Shown here piece after piece: positions 16,332 through 25,723 of a stretch of DNA of 64,000 nucleotides. Source of the DNA: Shewanella insulae. Lineage in GTDB: Bacteria > Pseudomonadota > Gammaproteobacteria > Enterobacterales > Shewanellaceae. The notes under the pieces are model-generated. The model was not told the DNA's origin, did not search any database, and worked only from the letters and a program-made list of their open reading frames with translations. Positions within the stretch are counted from its first letter, which is position 1; the number at the start of each line of letters is the position of its first letter. Location of the stretch: contig NZ_WRPA01000003.1 of the NCBI RefSeq assembly GCF_009831655.1, positions 245,288-309,287 of the forward strand, in the 5' to 3' direction. The position numbers were made by a program, and so were the translations under genes.

Positions 16332-17633
16332 TTAGTGCAGCTTGAGATGAGGGTGGATGATGCGGCTGATCCCCTTGGCGAACATCAGCAGTGTGCCCTT
16401 AAAGATCCCATGCAGTTCAATCAGATGGCGCCGGTAGAGTGAGGTGTAGACGAACCTGGCAATCTTGCCTTCCACCAGGACGCCACCGCCGACGAAGGAC
16501 ATCAGGTTACCCACGGTATGGAACTTGGACAGGTTGACCAGGGAGCCGAGATCTTTGTAGAGATACTCTTTGCTGGGGGCTTGGCCGGCTAGCATCAGGC
16601 AGATGTTATCGGCGGTCATCAGCGCCATCTGCCGCGCCGACTGGCCCCTCGGCGGCACCCAGGAGCCGTCTGGCTGCGGGCAGGCGGCGCAGTCGCCGAT
16701 GGCGAAGATGTGAGGATCCCTTGTGGTCTGCATATTGGGGTTAACCATCACCTGGTTGATCTGATTACTCTCCAGGCCGCCAATCTCACCCATGAAGTCG
16801 GGCGCCTTCACGCCGGTGGACCAGATGGTCATGTCGCTGGCGATGGACTGGCCATCGCAGGTGTGCAGCGCATTCTCATCGACTCGGTCGATGCGGGTAT
16901 TAGTCATGACCCGAACGCCTATTTGATTGAGCTGATTGGTCACCGCCTGGGAGATCTCATGCTTCTCCACCTTGGGCAGGATGCGCGAGTCTGCCTCTAT
17001 CAGGGTGACCTCCAGCAGGCTGGTGTCTATCTTGTAGCCGAAGCCGCTGAGTTGCTCGACCGCGTGGTGCATCTCGGCCGACATCTCGACCCCGGTTGCG
17101 CCGGCGCCGACCACGGCGATTTTGATCTTGTCGTCCAGTTGGTGGTGGCTGGCATAGCGCATAAACTTGTTGAGCAGCATGGTGCGGATCTGCATTGCCT
17201 GTTGGGTGTTATCGAGAAATACGCAGTGCTCCCTGACACCCGGGATATTGAAGTCGTTGGCGATACTGCCGATGGCCAGCACCAGATAGTCGTAGTCTAT
17301 GCGTCTGGCGGGCAGGAGTTCATTGCCCTTGTCATCCTGGATAGGCGCCAGTATCACCTGCTTGTGCTCGCGGTCTATATCTGTCATCGCCCCCTGTTGA
17401 AAATGGTAGCCGTGGGCGGCGGCGTGGCCGCGGTAGCTGATGGCATCAATACCAATATCCAGCGCGCCTGTGGCCACCTCGTGTAGAAGGGGTTTCCAGA
17501 TATGGCTGTCGGCGCAGTCGATAAGGGTGATCTTGGCCTTGCCCTTACGTCCCAGTTTACGACCCAGCTTGGTCGCTATCTCCATTCCACCCGCACCACC
17601 GCCGACGATGACGATATTGGCCACTGCACCCAT
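16332..17633 (-). CDS. ndh: Type II NADH:quinone dehydrogenase
   Basis: 433 residues, as in E. coli Ndh (434). The FAD-binding Rossmann motif is VIVGGGAGGMEIATKLG at residues 8-24 and the NADH-binding one is VVGAGATGVEMSAE near 170. TIWSTGVKAPDFM, FAIGDCAACPQPDGSWVPPRGQSARQMA (in pieces) and the C-terminal amphipathic helical region complete the family pattern. It transfers electrons from NADH to quinone without proton pumping at the cytoplasmic face of the inner membrane. The preceding gap 17634-17870 is AT-rich and presumably holds its promoter. Confidence 0.96.
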   Translation of the reverse strand: MGAVANIVIVGGGAGGMEIATKLGRKLGRKGKAKITLIDCADSHIWKPLLHEVATGALDIGIDAISYRGHAAAHGYHFQQGAMTDIDREHKQVILAPIQDDKGNELLPARRIDYDYLVLAIGSIANDFNIPGVREHCVFLDNTQQAMQIRTMLLNKFMRYASHHQLDDKIKIAVVGAGATGVEMSAEMHHAVEQLSGFGYKIDTSLLEVTLIEADSRILPKVEKHEISQAVTNQLNQIGVRVMTNTRIDRVDENALHTCDGQSIASDMTIWSTGVKAPDFMGEIGGLESNQINQVMVNPNMQTTRDPHIFAIGDCAACPQPDGSWVPPRGQSARQMALMTADNICLMLAGQAPSKEYLYKDLGSLVNLSKFHTVGNLMSFVGGGVLVEGKIARFVYTSLYRRHLIELHGIFKGTLLMFAKGISRIIHPHLKLH

Positions 17634-17870
17634 GAGGTTATTGCTCCTATATTCAGCTTAAGTTGATGATTGGCCGGCATTGTTTTGCCAGCAAAATTGT
17701 CCCGAATCGAGAAAAGTGTAAGCTTGGGTGTTTTTTTTGGCAATTAGCCTGGTTTGGCGTGGTTAAGCGGGTGAAAATAGCGGTTTTAAATATAAGCTAT
17801 TGTTTTATAGGTGGTATCAGTTATGCTTTCTGCGGTTTAATTCTATGTTTGTCACATTTTGGTGCGGCAT

Positions 17871-17892
17871 AAATGTGATCTAGATTGTTTTG
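17871..17892. promoter_or_regulatory. CRP-like site with one strong half
   Basis: aaatgtgatctagattgttt: the left 15 bases equal the ideal CRP operator, while the right half lacks the cacattt arm. It is about 240 bases upstream of ndh and close to the terminator of the next gene. Spacing to ndh is long, so regulation is uncertain. Confidence 0.35.
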
Positions 17893-17907
17893 TGAGCAGG
17901 AAAATGT

Positions 17908-17935
17908 GAGCCAGATCTTGTGTGTGATCTGGCTC
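17908..17935 (-). terminator. Hairpin terminator of the 124-residue gene
   Basis: gagccagatc / gatctggctc, a perfect 10-bp stem with an 8-base loop. On the minus strand it is followed by acattttcc, a weak T-tract. Confidence 0.65.
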
Positions 17936-17945
17936 AGGGGGATGG

Positions 17946-18320
17946 CTATGCGGCAGAGTCGAGCTTAGATAACCTCTGGTGATAGTCTTTGATCAGATGC
18001 GCCATGATTTCCTGCACCGAGCTGTCTTTGGTGGTATCGTCCATGAAGATCTTAAAAGTGACTAATACGTGGCCATCGTTTTTCAGTCGGTCGCTCTGCA
18101 TCGAGAAGTAGGCACTCTCGCCATCGGCCTCCCTGACGATAAAGCCATCATGTTCGAAGATGCGGTGGCCGGATCTGTCGTGCCACTTGGTGATGCGATT
18201 TAGGCCGATCTCGCATGACTGATTGAATTCAATATGGTTTTGCCAAGTTGTTGGGTGGGCGGGATCCTTAATGTGCGGGCATCTGACTGTATAGTTATAG
18301 ACATGAGAAATGGCTGTCAT
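17946..18320 (-). CDS. Conserved-looking hypothetical protein, 124 residues
   Basis: I do not recognise a domain. The protein is soluble, without signal peptide or membrane segment, and rich in His and Asp/Lys (residues 10-60: PHIKDPAHP, WQNHIEFNQ, KWHDRSGHRIFEHDGF). A strand-rich first part is followed by a helical C-terminus (DSSVQEIMAHLIKDYHQRLSKL). Monocistronic, with a hairpin after the stop. The start ATG has gaagg upstream. The ORF on the opposite strand has no better case. Confidence 0.65.
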   Translation of the reverse strand: MTAISHVYNYTVRCPHIKDPAHPTTWQNHIEFNQSCEIGLNRITKWHDRSGHRIFEHDGFIVREADGESAYFSMQSDRLKNDGHVLVTFKIFMDDTTKDSSVQEIMAHLIKDYHQRLSKLDSAA

Positions 18321-18667
18321 AAATTACCTTCCTGATTATGGATACAAGGGCCATCATAGGCACTGCATTTCTTTAGGGTCAACAAGTATTCGTCTGGCCT
18401 ATCCTGTTTCACTTCGCCATAAGAGGAGACCCTTGACCTTTTGTAGCACGATAGGATTGGCCATAACCTTGTGCAGGGTCTCATTTTTAAGTCCATTTTG
18501 TCATCTGCTTAATAAAGCATCAGCTAATGAAAGCTGTCTCGTTAAATATGCCGATCGCGCGAGGGCTATTATCGACAAATTCCTCTCAGTGCCAGATAAG
18601 GCCAAATTGAAATATTTAAAAAATGCCAAATGAGTCAGCTAATTGCCCTTGCTATTCCTGGTTAAAG

Positions 18668-18686
18668 TATTAGCTTGTTACTAATA
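18668..18686. promoter_or_regulatory. Inverted repeat upstream of the efflux operon, possible operator
   Basis: tattag-cttgtta-ctaata, 97 bases before the adaptor start. No regulator gene is adjacent. The rest of the gap 18321-18782 shows no gene. Confidence 0.3.
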
Positions 18687-18782
18687 TGATGTGCAGTTGT
18701 AAGTAAGCTGGTGGTTAATCTCATCTGTCTGCGGTTGATGAAAATTACCCCTGATTTATCGCTTGGCGCTATGGAGGCCCAA

Positions 18783-19940
18783 ATGCTTAGTAGAAACACC
18801 TCACCTCTCTCTCGACTCACTCTGTTTAGTGCGCTGCTTATGCTTAGCGCCTGCGGCGAGGCGCCAACCCCCGGGCCTGCGGTCATGCCCAGCGTGGTGG
18901 TTAATACCGCCCACATGAAGGAGATTCGTGCCAAGACGGAGATCGTCGGTCGCACCCGGGCATCGGAAGATGTGGTGATCAAGTCGCAGATCCAGGGGCA
19001 ACTGCTTAAGCGCACCTTCATCGAGGGTGACGATATAGAGGCGGGTGAGCTACTGTTTGAGATCGACCCTTCCACCTATGAAGCAGAGCTGGCACAGCAA
19101 CAGGCGGTGCTCAAGCAGGCCATAGCCTCTCGCGATGTGGCTGTGATGAACTGGGAGCGTGGCCGTCGCCTGCTGCCCGATGGCATGATTAGCGCTCAGG
19201 ACATGGATGAGCTCACCAGTCGTAAGTTGACCACTGCGGCGGGCGTGGTACAGGCGGAGGCTGCGGTCAAGGCCGCCGAGTTACAACTTAGCTATACCAA
19301 GGTTTACGCACCCATCTCGGGGCGTATCAGCGGTGCCAAGGTGAGTCAGGGGGATATCATTACGCCTCAGTCTGAGCTGGCAAGCCTGGTGCAGCTACAA
19401 CCCATGTGGGTTAATTTCCAGGTAGCCGAGAAGACCATCATCACGGCCAAACAAAATTTTTCCAAGGCGGCCAAGCGGGATGTAGAGATCTCCGATGTGA
19501 CCATACGACTGCGCCTGCCAAATGGCAGCATGTTTGACGAGACAGGCTATATCGACTTTGTCAGCAACCGGGTCGATGCCGCCACGGGGACCCTGGAGCT
19601 CAGGGCCACCTTCGACAATGAGAGTAAGCTGATGCTGCCGGGGCTGTTTGTCACCCTGATCATAGAGTCGCCCATTAGCGAACAGGCCATCTTGATCCCA
19701 CAGGCCGCGGTGCAGGAAGATCAGCAGGGTCGCTTCGTCATGGTGCTGGATGAGCAGAACAAGGTACAGAAGCGGCTAGTCGAGCTGGGCGACAGATTCG
19801 GCGTCGACTGGCGTGTGCTCAGTGGCCTCAATGAGGGGGAGCGTATCGTGGTGGATGGTCTGCAGAAGATACGTCCGGGTATCGAGGTGAAGGCCGTCGA
19901 GCAGCAGGCGGTACCTTTCCAAGAAGCTAACGATGCCTAA
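18783..19940 (+). CDS. RND efflux periplasmic adaptor (AcrA/MexA type lipoprotein)
   Basis: I chose the ATG at 18783 because ggagg lies just ahead and it gives a lipoprotein signal ending LMLSAC (385 residues). The domain order is typical: a first beta-barrel/lipoyl part (EIVGRTRASEDVVIKSQIQGQL), an alpha-hairpin with AQQQAVLKQAIASRDVA and AEAAVKAAELQLSYTKV, the second lipoyl half (YAPISGRISGAKVSQGDIITP), then beta-barrel and membrane-proximal domains. It bridges the pump encoded 12 bases downstream and an outer-membrane channel. No TolC-type gene is present, so the channel must be encoded elsewhere. Confidence 0.94.
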   Translation: MLSRNTSPLSRLTLFSALLMLSACGEAPTPGPAVMPSVVVNTAHMKEIRAKTEIVGRTRASEDVVIKSQIQGQLLKRTFIEGDDIEAGELLFEIDPSTYEAELAQQQAVLKQAIASRDVAVMNWERGRRLLPDGMISAQDMDELTSRKLTTAAGVVQAEAAVKAAELQLSYTKVYAPISGRISGAKVSQGDIITPQSELASLVQLQPMWVNFQVAEKTIITAKQNFSKAAKRDVEISDVTIRLRLPNGSMFDETGYIDFVSNRVDAATGTLELRATFDNESKLMLPGLFVTLIIESPISEQAILIPQAAVQEDQQGRFVMVLDEQNKVQKRLVELGDRFGVDWRVLSGLNEGERIVVDGLQKIRPGIEVKAVEQQAVPFQEANDA

Positions 19941-19952
19941 ACGGGGGTCATT

Positions 19953-22900
19953 ATGATCAGTGAGTTTTTTATTCATAGGCCCAAATTTGCCTTCGTGATC
20001 TCTACCGTGTTGACTCTGGTGGGGCTGATCTCTATTCCCATCTTGTCGGTAGCCGAGTTTCCTGAGATCGCGCCGCCTCAGGTGAGTGTCAGTACCAGTT
20101 ATTCCGGGGCCAGCGCCGACATCGTTAAAGACACCATAGCCCAACCCATTGAGGCTGAGGTCAATGGCGTAGAGGGCATGCTCTATATGCAGTCCAAGAG
20201 CGCCAACGACGGTAGCTACTCCCTCAACGTCACCTTCGATGTGGGCACAGATGCCGACATGGCTCAGGTGAAGGTGCAGAACCGGGTGCAGCAGGCCATG
20301 CCCAGATTGCCCGAGGAGGTGAAGCGTCAGGGGGTCAAGGTCGAGAAGCAGAGCCCCAACATCCTCATGGTGGTGAACCTGGTTTCCCCCAACGAGACCT
20401 TCGATTCCCTGTTTATCACCAACTATGCCGGCCTGAATGTGAAAGATGCATTGGCACGTCAAAATGGGGTTTCCAAGGTGCAGGTGATCGGCGCCCTGGA
20501 TTACGCCATTCGTATCTGGCTGGATCCCAATCAGATGGCTAGTTTTGGCGTGACCGCCAGCGATGTGATCGCCGCCCTGAAAGAACAGAATATTCAGGTG
20601 GCCGCCGGTCGCATCGGCGCCGCGCCTGTGGATCCCGAGCAGCAGTTTCAATATACCCTGCAAACTAAGGGACGCCTGAAAGACCCAGAAGAATTCGGCC
20701 GGGTGATGATCCGCGCCAATGCCGATGGTTCTAAGGTGATCGTCTCAGACGTGGCACGGGTCGAGCTGGGGTCTCAGACCTATGATGCCCAGGGTAAGCT
20801 GAATAACAAGCCGTCGGCCATCATCGCCATCTATCAGGCACCGGACGCCAATGCCCTGGAGGTCGCCGATGCGATCAAGACCGAGATGGAGACCCTTGCC
20901 AGCCGTTTCCCGGACGATCTCGAGTACAAGGTGCTCTATGACACCACAGAATTTGTCCAGACCTCGATCAACGAGGTGGTACAGACACTGTTTATCTCTG
21001 TCGCGCTAGTGGTATTTGTGGTCTTCATCTTCCTGCAGGATGCGCGCTCGACGCTAGTGCCGGGCATTGCCATTCCCGTCTCCCTGGTGGGTACCTTCGC
21101 CTTCCTGTTGGCCTTCGGCATGAGCATCAATACCGTCTCACTGTTTGCGCTTATCCTGGCCATTGGTATCGTGGTGGATGATGCCATAGTCGTGGTGGAG
21201 AACGTCACTCGCCTGATGGAGGATGAGGGCCTGTCGCCTACTGAGGCGACCTCAAAGGCAATGAAAGAGGTAACGGGGCCCATTATCGCCACGACCCTGG
21301 TGTTGCTGGCGGTGTTTGCGCCCACGGCCGTGATGCCGGGGATCACAGGGCAGATGTATGCCCAGTTCTCTGTGACCATCTGTATCTCTGTACTCATCTC
21401 CTCGGTCAATGCCCTGACCCTGAGTCCGGCCCTGTGTGCCTCCCTGCTGAAGCCACCCAAGAAGCATACCCATGGCTTCCACTACCTGTTTAATACCTAC
21501 TTCGAGCGCTTTACCGGTCGCTACATGAAGCTGGTTTCCTCCCTGGTGCGTAAGCTGGTGTTGGTGGGCGTGGCCTACGCCTGTCTGATCGGCGTCACCG
21601 GCGGGATCGCCAAGGTGCTGCCTTCCGGCTTCGTGCCCATGGAAGATAAGAAGGCCTTCATGGTGGATATTCAGCTGCCCGATGGCGCGTCTCTCAACCG
21701 TACCGAAGAGGTGATGCGGGATCTGGTTAAGCTCACCCTGGAAGAGCCTGGGGTCGAGAACGTGATCCACGCCAGCGGCTTCAGTATCCTCACCGGCTCA
21801 GTCTCCTCTAATGGCGGCCTGATGATCGTGACCCTGTCGACCTGGGAAGAGCGCGATTCGCCCGATATGGTGGAGTCGGCGATTGTCGCCAAGTTACAGG
21901 CCAAGTACGCCGCCAACCCTTCGGTTAAGGCGATGGCCTTCTCGCTGCCGCCAATCCCTGGTGTGGGTAGCGTCGGTGGCTTCGAGTTTGTGCTGCAGGA
22001 CACCCAGGGGCGTTCGCCTCAGGAGTTAGCCTCTGTGATGCGGGCGCTTATCATGAAGGCCAACGAACAGAGCGAAATTGCCATGGCCTTTAGTAACTTC
22101 CGCGCCGACGTGCCTCAGATGTATGTGGATGTGGACAGAGACAAGGCCAAGGCGCTGGGGATCTCCTTAAATGAGATCTTCTCCACCATGCAGACCATGC
22201 TTGGCTCCATGTATGTCAACGATTTCAACCGCTTCGGTAAGGTGTTTAGGGTAATACTCCAGGCCGAAGGGGAGTTTCGTAACTCCGACAAGGATATCGC
22301 CAGCTTCTATGTGCGCTCCGCCAGTGGCGATATGGTGCCCCTGAGCACCCTGGTTAAGGTGACGCCGATTCTGGGGCCGGATGTGATGAACAGCTATAAC
22401 ATGTTCAGCTCGACCACCATTAATGGCTTCCCGGCGCCAGGCTTTAGCTCGGGCGATGCCATCGCCGCCATGGAGCGGGCGGCGGATGAGACATTGCCAG
22501 CCGGCTATAAGTTTGAGTGGACGGGGCAGACTTACCAAGAGATCAAGGCGGGTAACTTAGCGCCGTTAATTTTCGGTCTGGCATTGATCTTTACCTATCT
22601 ATTCCTGGTAGCCCAGTATGAGAGTTGGAGCATTCCCTTCGCGGTGATGCTGGCGGTGCCTATCGCCATCCTGGGGGCCTTCCTCAACATCTTGCTGGTG
22701 GGGAGCGAGCTGAATCTCTATGCCCAGATAGGCCTGGTGCTGCTGATCGGTTTGGCCTGTAAGAACGCCATCCTGATCGTCGAGTTTGCCAAGCAGCTCA
22801 GGGAGGAGGGCAAGAGTATACTGGAGGCTGCTGAAACCGCCGCGCGCCTGCGTTTTCGCGCCGTGCTGATGACCGCCTTCTCCTTCTTGCTGGGGGTCTT

Positions 22901-23075
22901 GCCGCTGGTTATCGCAACGGGTGCCGGCGCGGGAAGCCGCCGCGCCCTGGGCTACTCCGTCTTCGGTGGCATGATGGCGGCGACTTTGGTTGGTACCCTT
23001 TTAGTGCCTGTGTTTTACGTCATCATGCAGAAGCTGCGTGAGCGCATGAAGGGTGAAGGCGCGACGAGCCAATAG
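19953..23075 (+). CDS. RND multidrug efflux pump, HAE1 family (AcrB/MexB type)
   Basis: 1040 residues, full length. It has twelve transmembrane segments and two large periplasmic loops. Signatures include [20 protein letters not shown] at the start, [37 protein letters not shown] in TM4 with the proton-relay Asp pair, the TM6-region [19 protein letters not shown] and [17 protein letters not shown] in TM10 with the relay Lys. It exports hydrophobic and amphiphilic compounds using the proton gradient, as a trimer in the inner membrane. It is co-transcribed with the adaptor. Substrate range cannot be inferred. Confidence 0.96.
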   Translation: MISEFFIHRPKFAFVISTVLTLVGLISIPILSVAEFPEIAPPQVSVSTSYSGASADIVKDTIAQPIEAEVNGVEGMLYMQSKSANDGSYSLNVTFDVGTDADMAQVKVQNRVQQAMPRLPEEVKRQGVKVEKQSPNILMVVNLVSPNETFDSLFITNYAGLNVKDALARQNGVSKVQVIGALDYAIRIWLDPNQMASFGVTASDVIAALKEQNIQVAAGRIGAAPVDPEQQFQYTLQTKGRLKDPEEFGRVMIRANADGSKVIVSDVARVELGSQTYDAQGKLNNKPSAIIAIYQAPDANALEVADAIKTEMETLASRFPDDLEYKVLYDTTEFVQTSINEVVQTLFISVALVVFVVFIFLQDARSTLVPGIAIPVSLVGTFAFLLAFGMSINTVSLFALILAIGIVVDDAIVVVENVTRLMEDEGLSPTEATSKAMKEVTGPIIATTLVLLAVFAPTAVMPGITGQMYAQFSVTICISVLISSVNALTLSPALCASLLKPPKKHTHGFHYLFNTYFERFTGRYMKLVSSLVRKLVLVGVAYACLIGVTGGIAKVLPSGFVPMEDKKAFMVDIQLPDGASLNRTEEVMRDLVKLTLEEPGVENVIHASGFSILTGSVSSNGGLMIVTLSTWEERDSPDMVESAIVAKLQAKYAANPSVKAMAFSLPPIPGVGSVGGFEFVLQDTQGRSPQELASVMRALIMKANEQSEIAMAFSNFRADVPQMYVDVDRDKAKALGISLNEIFSTMQTMLGSMYVNDFNRFGKVFRVILQAEGEFRNSDKDIASFYVRSASGDMVPLSTLVKVTPILGPDVMNSYNMFSSTTINGFPAPGFSSGDAIAAMERAADETLPAGYKFEWTGQTYQEIKAGNLAPLIFGLALIFTYLFLVAQYESWSIPFAVMLAVPIAILGAFLNILLVGSELNLYAQIGLVLLIGLACKNAILIVEFAKQLREEGKSILEAAETAARLRFRAVLMTAFSFLLGVLPLVIATGAGAGSRRALGYSVFGGMMAATLVGTLLVPVFYVIMQKLRERMKGEGATSQ

Positions 23076-23109
23076 TTAAAACTTGAGCTAAAGCTTAAAA
23101 TCTGGGCAC

Positions 23110-23139
23110 AAAAAAGGCGACTTGAAGTCGCCTTTTTTT
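23110..23139. terminator. Bidirectional terminator between the RND operon and the csp gene
   Basis: aaaaaggcgactt-g-aagtcgccttttttt; A and T tracts on both sides serve the convergent genes. Confidence 0.9.
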
Positions 23140-23153
23140 ATCGAACCGTTCGA

Positions 23154-23363
23154 TTAAGCCGGAACTACGTTCGCAGCTTGCAAGCCTTTTTGACCTTGCT
23201 CAACATCGAAGGTGACCTTTTGGCCTTCGGCTAGCGTCTTGTATCCGTCAGATACGATAGCGCGGAAATGCACGAACACATCAGCGCCGCCATTTGCCTG
23301 CTCGATGAAACCAAAACCTTTATCTTCGTTAAACCACTTAACGGTACCAGTTGTATTAGACAT
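23154..23363 (-). CDS. Cold-shock-domain protein (CspA family)
   Basis: 69 residues, a single cold-shock domain. RNA-binding motifs are KGFGFI (RNP1) and VFVHF (RNP2), with the typical opening [12 protein letters not shown] and ending AANVV. It binds single-stranded RNA/DNA and acts as an RNA chaperone. About 150 bases upstream of the ATG hold no gene and may be a long 5' leader, common for csp genes, but I could not identify a cold box with confidence. The numbered csp paralogue cannot be assigned. Confidence 0.95.
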   Translation of the reverse strand: MSNTTGTVKWFNEDKGFGFIEQANGGADVFVHFRAIVSDGYKTLAEGQKVTFDVEQGQKGLQAANVVPA

Positions 23364-23732
23364 ATTTGTCCCTTATTCAATTCGTATAAAAAATCCGCGA
23401 TGTTGCGGTATGCCGAGCCGTTGAATTATTGAGTATTACGATGAAGCTAAGGGAAAACTGAGGACAAAAATGGTGAAGATTTGACTAAGGTTTTGACTTT
23501 TACTTAATGCTTTAAACTAATAACCCTGAACAACAGAGCCCGGCTAAGATAACACACTTTAGCCATTTACCTAGGGTTTATTTTCGCCATCACGGAGGAA
23601 ATCAGTTGCGCTAAATTTATACGGCCGTGTTTTCATGGGCTTATGGAAATAAAAAAACTGCCTCTCGGGTACTTCGGTCTCTCTTTGGCATTTGTTGTGG
23701 CAGAGTGATAGCGTGAGATATCAGGGAGAAGA

Positions 23733-23804
23733 AAAAGGCTCGCCGGCAATAGTTGCCGACGAGCCTTTTAGCTAGCTGAATCTTTGCAGGGAAAAAGCGA
23801 GCTG
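23733..23804 (-). ncRNA. Candidate small RNA with own promoter and terminator
   Basis: A long orphan hairpin (aaaggctcg / cgagccttt outside, cggcaa / ttgccg inside) with T-tract on the minus strand ends at 23733 and belongs to no flanking gene. About 70 bases upstream on the same strand is an extended -10 element, tgttataaaa (forward 23812-23819 region). Together they would give an RNA of about 72 nt. There is no clear -35 box. The rest of the gap 23364-24059 has no recognisable gene. Confidence 0.35.
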
Positions 23805-23987
23805 ACACTATTTTATAACACATGTATCCGAAGGGACTAGTCCAAAAGTGTGACATGAAAAGAGTATTTAGCTATTAGTGCTGGCTTTTTATGATAAAAA
23901 CTTCGAATGGCCGTGGCTTTAGCGGATAACAGAGTGATTCTGTTTGTTTCTGCTCCCTCTGCCGATAGTTTTTAGAGACCGGGTAGC

Positions 23988-24013
23988 AAAAGGCCCACCT
24001 GAGGTGGGCCTTT
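23988..24013 (-). terminator. Terminator of adhB
   Basis: aggcccacc-tga-ggtgggcct, followed on the minus strand by tttt. A second hairpin (gaatttct / agaaattc, 24016-24041) lies between it and the stop codon. Confidence 0.8.
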
Positions 24014-24059
24014 GGGAATTTCTACTTGCAGGGAGAAATTCGAAACTTATGCGGCGAGT

Positions 24060-25208
24060 CTATAGCGCATTGGTGAAGATCTGACAGATCTCTTCGTGCG
24101 TCGCCTGTTTAGGGTTAGTCAGGCCACAGGCATCTTTCAATGCGTTGTCGGCAAGCGTTGGGATATCTTCTGCCTTAACGCCCAGTGTGGTGAGGTTTTC
24201 AGGGATCTTCACCGCAACAGACAGCGCCTTGATTGCTTCGATGGCGGCGTTTGCACCTTGCTCATCTGTCATTGCGCTGACATCGACACCCATCGCCTTG
24301 GCAACATCCTTTAGACGTGGCGCGGCAACCTGTGCGTTGTAGGCCTGAACGTGTGGCAGCAGCAGGGCGTTACAGACGCCGTGTGGCAGGTCGTAGAAAC
24401 CGCCTAGCTGGTGCGCCATGGCGTGAACATAACCTAGGCTTGCGTTGTTGAAGGCCATACCCGCCAGGAACTGGGCGTAAGCCATCTGGTCGCGTGCCTC
24501 AAGGCTCTGACCGTTCTCAACCGCTTCGACCAGATTACCTTTGATAAGCTCGATTGCCTTGATGGCACAGGCATCGGTAATAGGGTTAGCCGCGATAGAA
24601 ACATAGGCCTCGACCGCGTGTGTCAGTGCGTCCATACCGGTTGCCGCAGTCAGGCCGGCAGGCTTGAGTAGCATCAGCTCTGGGTCGTTAACCGACAGGA
24701 TCGGGGTCGTGTGCTTGTCCACGATCGCCATCTTGATGTGGCGAGCCTCGTCTGTGATGATGCAGAAGCGGGTCATCTCACTGGCGGTACCGGCAGTGGT
24801 GTTGATGGCGACTAATGGAAGCTGTGGCTTCGCCGACATATCCAGACCTTCATAGTCCTTGATGCTGCCGCCGTTGGTGGCAACCAGGGCGATACCCTTG
24901 GCGCAGTCGTGTGGCGAGCCGCCACCCAGTGATACCACGAAGTCACAGTTGTTCGCCTTGAGCAGTTCGAGGCCCGCTTCCACGTTACCCACTGTTGGGT
25001 TGGGTTGCACGCCGTCAAACACGGTCGATGTGATGCCCGCCGCGCCAAACTTCTCGACGATCTGACCAACCAGACCAATCTCGACCAGTGGCTTGTCGGT
25101 GACGATCAGCGCACGCTGAAAGCCTAAGGTTTTAATATCACCAATTGCGTCGTCAACAGCATTTTGTCCTAATACGTTGACTGATGGGATAAAAAATTTA
25201 GCAGCCAT
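24060..25208 (-). CDS. adhB: Iron-dependent alcohol dehydrogenase (AdhB/YiaY type)
   Basis: 382 residues of the group III (Fe) dehydrogenase family, like Zymomonas ADH2 and E. coli YiaY. NAD is bound by the [13 protein letters not shown] loop (about 94-106). Metal ligands lie in [32 protein letters not shown] and the following His. It interconverts alcohols and aldehydes in the cytoplasm. It is divergent from the glycogen operon, and the same neighbour order is what I recall for other Shewanella genomes. Confidence 0.93.
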   Translation of the reverse strand: MAAKFFIPSVNVLGQNAVDDAIGDIKTLGFQRALIVTDKPLVEIGLVGQIVEKFGAAGITSTVFDGVQPNPTVGNVEAGLELLKANNCDFVVSLGGGSPHDCAKGIALVATNGGSIKDYEGLDMSAKPQLPLVAINTTAGTASEMTRFCIITDEARHIKMAIVDKHTTPILSVNDPELMLLKPAGLTAATGMDALTHAVEAYVSIAANPITDACAIKAIELIKGNLVEAVENGQSLEARDQMAYAQFLAGMAFNNASLGYVHAMAHQLGGFYDLPHGVCNALLLPHVQAYNAQVAAPRLKDVAKAMGVDVSAMTDEQGANAAIEAIKALSVAVKIPENLTTLGVKAEDIPTLADNALKDACGLTNPKQATHEEICQIFTNAL

Positions 25209-25506
25209 AAAATCACCTTTTTTATGCTTAAAGTTAAAAGTTGTTATCTTTTCTGGTAACTAAAGTACCAATGCGGTTATCGCAAAGGTGTGATCTGCCT
25301 CATAAATAGCATCTATCCAGTCGAAAGCATGGCAAAAACTTAGATCAATACGACTAAATTTGTAAATTTATGACAAATACGAAATTTGACTGATTTTCAA
25401 TTTCGAAAATCTATCACGGCGACTTTCATCATCTGAAACTCACTCAGATAAGCCAAACCACCCGATCATCATCTGTTTGATTTTTGTGCATCGCTTTAGG
25501 TCGGTT

Positions 25507-25521
25507 GCACAATATTTGTGC
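25507..25521. promoter_or_regulatory. Inverted repeat in the adhB-malQ intergenic region
   Basis: gcacaa-tat-ttgtgc, a perfect 6-bp arm palindrome. It lies between the divergent adhB and glycogen operon and could bind a regulator; I do not recognise the motif. Confidence 0.35.
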
Positions 25522-25629
25522 GATGCCCAATCTTTACGGGGGCCGATTGTCTTGGCTTGCCCCCTGGCTAGGTCCCAAATGTAAAGTTTTAAGTGACTAA
25601 TTATTATAGATAAATAGAGTTCATCTGAT

Positions 25630-25658
25630 TGACACAAATCTGTCGTCAAGCTGTTACC
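25630..25658 (+). promoter_or_regulatory. Candidate sigma-70 promoter of the glycogen operon
   Basis: ttgaca at 25630-25635, then 17 bases, then tgttac at 25653-25658 as a moderate -10. It lies 66 bases before the malQ start. The remainder of the gap 25209-25723 shows no gene. Confidence 0.4.
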
Positions 25659-25723
25659 TGTGTTTGGCATGTTTACTGCTCAAGGAAATAGGGCAGTTTG
25701 ACTGACTAGCAGGGAAATGGGCG

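Noticed and set aside
18310..18633. 107-codon frame upstream of the efflux operon
   Set aside because: No ribosome site or domain; its start overlaps the start of the 124-residue gene on the other strand.
19776..20663. 295-codon frame antisense to the adaptor/pump junction
   Set aside because: His/Gly-rich shadow across two real genes.
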